Shown: piece after piece, positions 39,901 through 51,900 of the stretch
Layout of the letters: each line of letters opens with the position of its first letter
Numbering within the stretch: the stretch's first letter is position 1
NCBI GenBank assembly: GCA_041666525.1
Contig: JBAYGT010000011.1
Location: forward strand, 11,421 to 75,420
Source: JBAXTZ01 sp041666525
GTDB lineage: Bacteria > Bacillota > Negativicutes > JBAXTZ01
Length of the DNA stretch: 64,000 bases
Reading direction: 5' to 3'
Program-made: the position numbers and the translations under genes
The notes under the pieces: generated by a model
Database searches by the model: none
Seen by the model: only the letters and a program-made list of their open reading frames with translations
Told to the model about the DNA's origin: nothing

Positions 39901-42900
39901 TGAGCCGCTGGTATATATAATATATGCCAAATTGTCAGGTTTGATTTCGACCGAAGGAGCGGACGCAGGAAATAAAGCAAGCTGAATGTTAATTTCCGGA
40001 TTATCGACGGCAATTATTTCACCGCTAAAACCTTCGGATTTGATCAGTAAATCGCTATGTGTCAATAACACTTTCGCGTGGCTGTCCTCCAATAAATACC
40101 GCACTCGGTCCTCAGGATAGTTGGCATCAATCGGTAAAAATGCCGCACCGGCTTTTAGCGCTGCCAACCCACAAATTATTATATCTTCAGAACGGTTGAC
40201 CATTATCGCAACCACTTCTTCGACTGCAACTGATTTGTCTATTAGTAGCGCCGCTAAACGGTTTGCCGTTTCATCCAACCGAAGATAACTGTACACTTTG
40301 TCGTTATAAACAAGTGCCGGTTTGTCCGGATTTTTTCGCACTTGTTCGGCAAACATTTGCACTATTGTTTTGTTGCGTGGATAGGATAATTTGCTGGCAT
40401 TAAAACTATTAACCAGAATTTCGCGTTCGTCGTTGGTCAAAATGTCAATGTCACCGATTTTGATATCTGGTGCTGCGGTTATTGCCTTTAATATTTGTGT
40501 TATGTGCCCGGCCATTCGCTCGATAGTCGCGGAACTAAATAATTTGCTGCAATATTCTATTGCTAAAAACATCGCGTCAGCATCAACACCGACTTCCAGT
40601 GTTAAATCAAACTGAGTGCTCGCGCTCTCACCTTCCCAAGGTGTAATTTTTAATCCGCCAAGCTCGTCGGCGCTGTCCCACTGTCCAAAGGAAAACATTA
40701 CGTCAAACAATGGATTGCGACTGGAATCACGCTTTAATCCCAAATGGGAAATGATTTCTTCCAACGGATAATCCTGATTATCAACCGCCGACATCGATAA
40801 AGCGGCAATTTCATCAATGAACTGTAACCAGGTTTTTTCGCCAAATGGTTGAGCCCGCAACGGCAGAGTACTGACAAACATGCCAATCACTGCTTCGAGT
40901 TCATAACGCGCACGACCAGAACTCGGAGTACCAATGATAATATCTTCTTGCCCGCTATATTTACTCAATAAAATATAGTAGACACTCAAAAACACCATAA
41001 ACATCGTAGTATTGGTACGTAATCCAAGCGCCTTAATTTTTTCGCACAGTGCCCGCGGCAACTCAAATTCGTAAGTCGCCCCTTCATAACTGCGTAACGG
41101 CGGCCGGGCGTAGTCTGTCGGCAGATTAAGTACCGGCAAGTCGTTGGCAAACATTTTCAACCAGTACTGCTTCATTTTTTCGTAGCGCAGCGATGACAAC
41201 GAATTTTGCTGCCAAAGCACATAATCGCGATAGCGTACAGTCGGTTGTTCGAGTTTTTCGCCATTATATAATTGGATTAATTCACGCATGAATACTTCAG
41301 CTGAAATACCGTCGAAAACAATATGATGTACAGTAAACAAAAACAGATGTTTTTCACGCGAAAATCTGACCAATTCTACTTTAAACAACGGTGCTTCGGA
41401 CAGTTTTATTTCTTCATCAAACTCATCGATTATCCGTTGTATCGATGCGGCCGAATCGTCGGTTTGTTCGCGAAGCGTGCGTTTAAATTTGATTTTTTCG
41501 TGGATCAGCTGTACCGGTACACCGCTACGCAATTCAAAGGTAGTTCGCAGCGATTCATGCCGGTTAATCATAGTCTCAATCGCTTTGCCGAACCGGTCGC
41601 GATTGAGTTCGCCCTCAATTATGAAAACCAAAGGAACGTGATACGCCGAACCAATTCCGTCCATATTATTCAGCACGAACATCCGGTTTTGTGCCGGCGA
41701 CAGCGGATAATATTCACGATCTTCGACCATGACTATCGGAAGCTCTGGCGTGGTATCAATCAGTTTTTCCACAATTAATCCGGCAAGCTGGCGCACAGTC
41801 GGATGAGCGTAAATATCTGCAAACGGGATTTCCACGGCAAACTCTTGGTGAATTCGTCCGGCTAACGTTACCAGTTTCAAAGAATGCCCGCCCAGTTTCA
41901 GAAAATTATCGGTAACGCTGATAGTTTCAAGATCTAGCAAATCCTGCCAAATTTTAACCAACGTGTTTTCCATATCGGTTTCCGGCGCAACAAAAGCGTC
42001 TGTTGACACTTGAACCGGCTTTGGTAATGCCTGCTTATCGATTTTTCCATTGGCAGTCAGCGGAATGACCTCCACCTGCATAAATACAGCAGGAATCATA
42101 TAGTCTGACAGTTCGTGTGCCAGCTCATCGCGTAATCCGTCCGCAGACAACACTCTGTCGCTTACAAAATACGCTGCCAGATACTTGTCACTGCGGCTAT
42201 CTTCGGCAGCAATCACGACCGCATCTTTAACACCGCTGCATTTCAACAGCTGTTGCTCGATTTCACCTAATTCAATGCGGTAGCCGCGGATTTTCACCTG
42301 CTGGTCAACCCGTCCTAAAAATTCGATATTATTGTTTGGTAACCGCCGCACCAAATCACCGGTACGATACATTTTTGCGAATGCCGAGAAACTAGGATTG
42401 AAGGCGGCAGTTACAAAAGGATTAGCAATAAATTTCTCTGCAGTTAATTCCGGCTGATTTAGATAGCCGCGGGCGATTTGCACTCCAGCTAAACAAAGTT
42501 CGCCGGGAACTCCGTCCGGCTGCAGGTTTCCCCAACGGTCAACAATGTAGCATGCCGAGTTTGCAAGCGGCTTGCCGATAGGAATATTCTGATATAGGCC
42601 ATCCACTTTAAATGCTGTTGCCGAAATAGTAAATTCGGTCGGTCCGTATTCATTAACCAATTGATACTCATGCGATCGCCAGGTCCGCAGTTTATCACCA
42701 CCGGTCGTGACTGAGCGTAATGACTTATTAGAAACGTTTTCCATAAAATGTTCACAAAATTGCGTTGGCAAATCAGTTATTGTTATCTGGTGTTGTTCGA
42801 AATAGGCATTGACCTGTTCAACCGATAACCGGATTGCCGAAGGTATTATGTGCAGTGTCGTACCACGCAGGATAAACGGAAATAGTTCCCAAATCGAGGC

Positions 42901-45900
42901 GTCAAAAGAGAATCCGGAATACGCAGCAATTTTATCATTATCGGCCAATGCATAGTAATTCCACACCCAATTAACAATGTTCATTAAACTGCGGTGCTCA
43001 ATCATTACACCTTTGGGTTTTCCGGTCGAACCGGACGTGTAAATTATGTATGCCAGATTCTGCGGCAGCGGTCTACGGGCTAATAGCGGGTTAGCGGGAG
43101 TTAATTCTGCATTCCAATCGACGTCATCAAGAATGATAATTTGTCCGGCAAAACCACCGGCTTTTTCCAGTAACGCACGCTCAGTTAAAAGTACTTGGGC
43201 AGAGCTATCTTCGAGAATATAATCAATCCGATTTTGCGGATAGTTCGGATCGATCGGCAAATAAGCCCCCTGCGCCCGCATTGCTGCAAACGCGGCAACA
43301 ATGATGTTACTGTTGCGGCCAACCATTACCCCGACCGGCTGCTCAGTACGCAGACCACAATCCAGCAGCAACGCAGCCAGCTTATCCGTCCGCGCAACAA
43401 ATTCCCGATAATTCAGACAACCATCTTCAGCATATACTGCTGACCGATCAGAATACCTGTCACGACAATCATCCAGCAAATCTACAACTGTAAGTTGTCC
43501 TTCGTAAGCCAGTTTATCGCCGAAAGAATTATTAATAATTACATCGGCCTCATTCGGCGCCAAAATATTCAATTCGCCAATGCAACAACCCGGATTTGCG
43601 CATACAGCGTCAGCCAGGTTCAACCAATGCCCGCCAAGTTTTTCAATAAATTCCTCAGAATACAACAGCTGGTTAAAATTTATTCCGATATTGATTTCAC
43701 GACCTGGACTGATTATTACCCCAAAATCAAAATTGGTCCGGTCATAACCATCAATTTCTTCGACACGATAATCCGCTTGGGGGTTTTCATCTTCCTCGGG
43801 CATGTTTTGAAATGCGACAAGATGGCTAATAAGTGCATTTTTCAAATAACTCTGGGCTTGAATATCAGCTAACGACAACCAACTGTAGCTGTTGGAAACG
43901 AGCATCGAATACTGAATATTTGCCATAAGCTCCGAAAAAGTCTGCTTTTCCGTTGCCTGAACGCGCACCGGGATGGTATTTATCGTCAAACCAACCATCC
44001 GTTCAATTCCGTCAATCTCCGGACGCCGGCCGGAATCCACGTAGCCGAAAACTACATCCGGACGATTGTTATAACGCATCAATAACAACGCCCACATTGC
44101 CTGCAACACTGTCCCAAGCGTTACCTGGTGATCACTGGCAATTTGTGCCAGCATCGCAGTACGCTCGTGACCAAAACAAAATAACCGCTCGCTGAATTCA
44201 GCACTAGCATTACGCGCATCATTTTGTGCAGGAATCAGCGTAAGTTCATCACAACCGGACAAATACTCGCGCCAATATTTTTTTGCTGCAACTGCGTTCT
44301 GTTGCCCGAGCCAGTCGATAAATATCCGATAAGATACCGGCTGAATATCAGAACGCTCAATGTCAGGTTTGAAATAATTGTCAAATAACTCTTGAGTTAA
44401 TATACCATGGCTCCAGCCGTCGATAATAATATGGTGTGTCGACAAGATCACACGCCAGCATTTGTCAGCGGTCCGAGCAAAACTAAGCCGCAATAGTGGC
44501 GGACGAGTCAAATCGAAGCCTCTGTTTTGTTCGCGTATACACAGTTGTTCAGTGGCAACAGCTACTTCGTCTGGAGATATTTGCCGCCAATCATGCCAGG
44601 TAAGCGTGTTGCTGCAATCTAGCGCTTTCAACACTACTTGCCAGGTGCGGCTTACTCCGTCGCTTACAAACGCGGTCCGGAGCGCATCGTAGTTGTTAAT
44701 TATTGTCGCATAATGTTTATGATATTCTTCAATATTGATTTCGCCCTGTACCTCAAACACCGATTGCTCAAAATAAGCACGCGAATCCTGACTGGCGACG
44801 AACAACATCCCCTGCTGCATCGGCGAAAGATCAAATATATCAGCAATATTGCTGCCGTATTTGGTAGTAACAACGGCTAAATCAGCAATTGTTATTTTGG
44901 TACTGCCAAAATCACTGGTCGTAAATTCCGGCTCGCGATTGACGCAATGCTGCACTATCTCTGCTAATGCCCGGCGATATTCATCAAGAAACCGATTGAT
45001 TTCTGTCTGTGCAAATAATTGTTTGTTATAGCTTATTTTTACCCGAAACTCACCGTTTTGCAACGACAGCGACACATACCAACGATAATCATTGGGTACT
45101 GACAAAGAGATATCCTCACCAACAGTAGTATCAGCAAGCGTCAGCACTGCGTTGTTGTCCGGTTGATCAATACTTTCTTCACCAAAATAGTTAAACTCAA
45201 TCTCCACCGGCAAACGCGGCGACAAATCGCTCGCGAATTCCGGATCAGTCAATTCATGTAAAACATCATAACCAATGCCATGGTTAGGTACTGCACGTAT
45301 GGTATCTTTCACCCGTTTGATGTGTTCGCCGACATCTGAATGTGTCTGCAAAACTAGCGGATATGCGGCAGTAAACCAGCCGACCGTGCGGTTAATATCC
45401 AACTCCAGGCCAATATCCTGTCGTCCGTGGGTTTCCAATGTCAGGGCGGTGGTCGTAATCGTGCCAGTACTCCATCCAGTCAGCGCCCGCGCGAATCCGG
45501 ACAGCAACAGCTCTTCAGTTTCAGTTCGATAGGCGCCATGACAGTCTTTTAATAGCGCTGCAGTAATGTCTTTTTCAACTACAAGCTCGCTTTCTACGAG
45601 ATCGGCAACATAATTACTAACCGGAGTATCGGTCAGTACCGGTAATTTAGTCAACTTAACTGCATCGATTGTTTTCCAATACGATTTTTCGGCCAGTAAT
45701 TTCGCAGATTGCGCATAACCATTCATAGCCTTGGACCATTTTTGAAATGAACAACTGCGCAGAGTTGGAAGCTTCTGTCCGGTTTTCAACAACTTATATA
45801 TATCGATAAAATCATCATTAATAATCGACCATGATACCGAATCGATTACCAGATGGTGGATTATCAATGCCAAATAATCACCCTCAAAGGTGTTAAACAA

Positions 45901-48900
45901 CGCGCAGTGCAGTAACGGTCCAGTTTCAATGTCTATTGAACTTTGCAGCACATTTGCGTAACGGATTATTTCCAGGCGCAGAGTTTCGGAATCGCCGGAG
46001 CTACAAGTAAACTGCTGTAGTACATATTGGCTGCCCTCGCCAATTGAACGGTTGCGTTGCTGAACATTTTGTCCTTCGAACTCATATACAGCCCGCAAAA
46101 TATCATGTTGATCAGTAATATGTTTCAGCGTCTGTGCTACCAGCACACTGTCCAGATTTTCCCAGGCTTTGTATAGCGCTGACTGATTCCAGTGATTACG
46201 GTTAGGAATATTTTGTTCAAAAAACCATTTTTGTATTGGCGACAAAGCAACTTCACCGCTCACCGGATGATGTTGCTCAACCACATTTGAGCTGGCTATG
46301 GTCGCCGCAAAATCACACAACACTGGTTTCTTCAGCAGCCATTTTACTTCTGCTACATAACCCTTGCGCTTCAACCGTGAAACTACCTGAATGGCTTTGA
46401 TGGAGTCGCCGCCCATTTGTAAAAAATTAGCAAATCGCCCCACCGCTGTACAGGACAATACATCTTGCCAAATTTCTGCAACTATCTGTTCTTGCTCGGA
46501 CTGCGGCTCACGATATTCAACTTCTTCGACACGGATTTCCGGCAACGGCAAAGCCCTGCGGTCCACTTTACCATTGGCGTTCAGCGGAATACCAGCAAGT
46601 TCTACCCAAGCCGACGGAATCATATATTCCGGCAAATCAACGGTTAGTGCTTCGACAATCTGTTCGGTAGTCACTGTTTGGGTAGTGACATACCAAGCGC
46701 ACAAATATTTACTGCCGCCACTCCCGTCTACTGCAAAAACAGCTACATCTTTTATCGCCGGATGCTTCAATATCTGTTGTTCAATCTCGCCTAATTCAAT
46801 CCGATAACCACGAATTTTCACCTGCATATCCACGCGGCCAAGATATTCCAGTTGCCCCGCGTCGTTCCAACGCACCAGGTCGCCAGTACGATACATTTTC
46901 GTAAAGTCGGAATAATACATATTATGGGTTACATTTTGCACATTGCCAAATGGATTATCAACAAATTTTTCAGCGGTTAAATCCGGACGATTCAAATAAC
47001 CACGCGCTAACTGGGCGCCGGCCAGACACAATTCCCCCGGCACCCCGGGCGGAGTAAGTTGGTTGTTTTTATCCAGCACATAAGCTTTGCAATTGCCAAG
47101 CGGCGTACCGATCGGGATATTATCATAATAGTAGTCAACAGTAAACGCAGTCGCCGAAACAGTAAATTCGGTAGGGCCGTATTCGTTGACCAACCTGTAG
47201 GGCCGGTCAAAATAAGTCCGCAATTTATCCCCGCCGGTCACCAGCGTCCGCAATGATGACTCAGGAAACTGTTCAACGTACTGCTCACAGATTTGCGTTG
47301 GTAAATTAACGATACTGATGCTGTTTTCAGTAAAATAGTCATCCAATTCGGTCAAAGATAGTTTCATTGTCTCCGGAACAACATGCAATTCAGCGCCGGC
47401 AAGCAAATAGGGATACATTTCCCATAATGACGCATCAAAACCAAATCCTGAAAATGTTGCAGAACAGTCATTTTCCGAAACGCTATGATATTGTTTTACC
47501 CAAGCACAAAGATTGAGCAGATTGCGATGTTCCAGCATAACACCTTTGGGTTTTCCGGTCGAACCAGAAGTATAAATAATATATGCCAAACTATCGCCAG
47601 TCAGTTTGCCGGATAAATTACGCACCGTAGCGCTGCTAGCTTTTGCATTGCTTGACCAGTCGATATCATCAATATAAACTATAGCACCTTCATATCCGGC
47701 AATTTTTCCGGCACAGGCGCGCTCGGTCAACAGCAATTTTGCAGCACTATCTTCAAGCATATATTCAATCCGGTCGACAGGATACTGCGGATCGACCGGT
47801 AGAAATGCTGCTCCGGCTTTTAGCACGGCCAGTTCAGCCACAACAATATTATCGCTGCGTTCCAACATCACTGCCACAATATCTTCTACGGCTACGGTAG
47901 CACTAAGTTCAACCGCCAGCCAGTCGGTTGCTTCGTTCAATGCCGAATAGCTCCAGCGTTTGTCAGCATACACCAGTGCCGTTTTGTCGGAAAATTTTTC
48001 TGCAATTGCCACAAAACGTTGCGGCACAGTGATTTCTGGAAACACTTCCATGTCGGTGGCATTATAGGTATTCAATAACAAATCGCGTTCATCTGGACTG
48101 AGCATTACAATATCTGTCAGTTTTTTATCCGGACATGTAACTATGTCCTTCAAAATGTTTTCCAGATGGTTAATCATGCGTCTGATCGTTGCCGGCTTGA
48201 ACAACCAGGTTGAATATTCGATCAGCCCGCTTAGGCAGCCATTTTTCTGTTCTTCCATTTCCAGCGTCATATCGACTTGGGAATAAGCACTGTTTAGGTT
48301 TAACATTTCAACTTGCGCGCCGTCGATAACCGGATCAACCGAATCAGTATTCTGCAGTACCAGCATCACATCAAACAGCGGATTGCGGCTGGTATCACGC
48401 TGAGCTGCGGTTTTTTGAGCCAACTCGGAAAACGGATAATCCTGATTGTCGTTTGCCGCCATTACTAACCCGGCAATCGCATGCATATAGTCTCTGAAGC
48501 TGATATTACTGTCCGGAAAGCTGCGCAATGCCAGTGTGTTAACAAATATTCCAAGCATTGATTGAGTATCAATATGCGTCCGCCCGGAAACAACGCTGCC
48601 GACAGTGATGTCCGCCTGACCGCTATAGCGAAACAATAATGTTTTGTAGGCGGCTAGTATTAGCATAAACAGAGATACGCCGTTATCGGCAGCAACTCGT
48701 TTTAAATCAGTCAGCAGTTCCGCAGGCAACTCAAAAAATTCGCGTGCACCTTCAAACCGCTGTGTATCCGGTCGCGGAAAATCGTATGGCAAATTCAAGC
48801 TGGTGAGTTCTCCGGAAAATTGCTCCAGCCAATATTGTTCCTGACGGGCGAGTGCAGCTGCCTGTGTCGCACTCCATACAGTATAATCACGATACTGCAA

Positions 48901-51900
48901 ATACGGTGCAACCAAGCTGTTGCCCCGATACAATTCGTCTAATTCATCCCAAAAAACTGCAAGTGAAGATCCGTCCATAATAATATGATTAAAATCAACC
49001 AGCAATATTTTGCTGCCGTCAGCGACCTCCGCTAAGCCCATCCTAAACAACGGCGCCACTGAAAGATCAAACGGCCGGACAAAACGTTCGGCTAGTTCCG
49101 GCAACAGCGAAATCAGCTCAACTGCAGGCAAAATCTGCAATTGAAAAGACACCTGCGCCGCCGGCAATATTTTTTGTACCGCCATATCATCATCTGCGAC
49201 AAAAATTGTGCGCAATATTTCATGACGCTGAATCATCGTCTTTACAGCCGATTCAAATCGCTCAACAGAAAATTCACCAGTTATTTTGTAAGCAATACTA
49301 ATATTGTAGGCTGTTCCGACATCGCCAAGCTGAGCTAATGCAAACATCCCCCGTTGCGCTTCTGATAACTGACAGCTGTCGGTTGCCGCGGTCGGTTCGA
49401 TACTTACAAAGGCCTGTCCGGCAGCAAAACTGACATTTTCCGACAGTAACCGGATGGTCGGATACTTGAAGATATCCGGCAATGAAACGCGCACGCTCAA
49501 CGCTTTTTGAATACGCGCCTGCATAATACCGGCGCGCAATGAATTTCCGCCGAGCAAAAAGAAATTATCATCGATGCCAATTCTTTCGATATTCAAAATA
49601 AGCTGCCACAATTGCACCAGCGTTCGTTCGGTTTCAGTACGCGGTTCGGTATAAACTGCTTTTTCTTTGGCAGTAAATTGCGGTTGCGGCAGTGCCCGCC
49701 GGTCAATTTTGCCGTTGGCTGTCAGTGGTAGTTCCGGCAAAAATACAAAATATTCCGGTACCATATAGGTTGGCAACAACTCAGACAGGTGGTTTTTTAG
49801 CTGCTGCTCGCTAACATCACCACTTTCGAGCACAACAAAAGCGCACAACGTTTTTTCACCGCTACCATCAGTAATATCCAATACCGATGCTGTTTTCACT
49901 GCAACATTCTTGTAAAGCGCCTGCTCAATTTCACCTAATTCAATTCGATAACCGCGGATTTTTACTTGAAAGTCGATTCGTCCCAAAAACTCAATATTCC
50001 CATCCGGTAACCAGCGCACCCGGTCACCAGTGCGATACATTTTCGAAAAATCGGCAATTCGTTTTTGGGACTGCACATTCTGCATAGCATGTTGCAGATC
50101 AACAAACGGATTGTCAACAAACTTTTCGGCAGTAAGCTCCGGCCGTTGCCAATAGCCGCGTGCCAATTGCCGGCCACTGATACACAGTTCTCCGGGAATT
50201 CCGACCGGCAGCAAATTATTATATTTATCAACAATATAGCACTCAGTATTTGCCAGTGGTTTACCAATCGGAATGTTGGTGACATTACCCTCGACTTCAA
50301 ATGCCGTGGCTGATATTGTATATTCCGTCGGACCATATTCGTTTACCAAACTGTATGGCATCTTGTGAAATGCATTAAGCTTATCGCCGCCAGTAACCAT
50401 TCGCCGCAAACTGCGATTTTCACAAAGCTCCATAAACTGCTCGCAAAACTGCGTCGGCAGATTGGCAATCGTAATATCGTGATCATTGAAGTATTCATTA
50501 ACAGCCAGCGGCGACAAACGTATGTCATCGGCGATAACATGAACAGTTACACCGGCCGATAAAAACGGAAATATTTCCCAAACCGAAGCGTCAAAACCAA
50601 AGCTGGAATAAAAAGCGGTATTATCGTTGCCCGTGACTGAATGAAAATCATGATGCCACAGGCAGATATTCACCAAATTACGATGCGTTATCATCACACC
50701 CTTTGGTTTTCCAGTTGATCCTGAGGTGTAAATCATATAAATTAAATCATCCGGTTTAGACTGTGGCTCAACACTTGCCACCACCCAATCCGAAGCTGCC
50801 GAAAAATTCCGGCAATATTCATCATTGAAAACCAAGGTGAAATCTTCGGCTGCGGCATCAACAATAAGTTTTTCGATGTCGTCCAGAAAAATAATTACGC
50901 CGCTATAATCACCAACTTTTCCTAACAAGTTCTTCTGACATAGCAGCACCTTCGCCTGACTATCCGCCAGCATGTACTGAATCCGGTCATCCGGATAATT
51001 CGGATCAACCGGCAAATAAGCGCCGCCGGCAACTATTACCGCAAGCGCCGCCGGCAGCATTTCCAGACTGCGTTCACTGAGAATACCGACCAGTTCATCA
51101 CGCTTCACACCGCATGCGCGCAGCAACTTACCCAAAGTATGCGCAAACCGATCCGTCTGCGCAAAAGTCAGCGCCCGGTTCTTGAATACAACCGCATTTT
51201 TCTCCGGCTTGTCCGAAACCTGTGCCGTCCAAAGATCGGTTAACGTCAAACTACTGTCGTAATTAGTGGCTGTTGCATTAAATTTATAGCGCACCAGTTC
51301 GAATTCTGCCTCGTCCATAAGCGCGATTTTGTTCAATGCGCTCTCCGGTCTGCTTATCGCTGACTTCAGCACAACCATCAGGCGTTTGAACAAACTCTCG
51401 ATTTCCGCCTTGCTAAAGTTGGCAGTTTGATAATCAATTGCGATTTCCAAAAGACCAAACCGTTCATTAGCATTGGGGTCAATATACAACGTTAGCGGCG
51501 AGGAATCACAATCTATATTCACCCACTCGGCACGCCAAGCATTTCGCGATGGCGGAATTTGAACAACATTGATTGTGGAAATGTCACCACTCAACCGATG
51601 CTGATTTTCCAGCTCATTAATCAAAGCATTATAAGGAAACCGCTGACGGCTTTTGAAAATCTCATGCAATTCATGGTTCTCCAGCGTTAACAAATCGGCA
51701 AAACTCTTCTGCCCGGCGCAGTCGACGTTCAATCCGATTGTATTAACAAACATCCCCGCAGTATTACGTGCGGTTTTTGATAATCGCCCATGATGTACAG
51801 TAGTCATAATCGAGCGCGTAGCGTTACTTGCACGGGCTATGTATACCGCAACCGTGCTTAACAGCAATTGAAATATGGTTGTTTTGTGCTCGCGGCAGAA

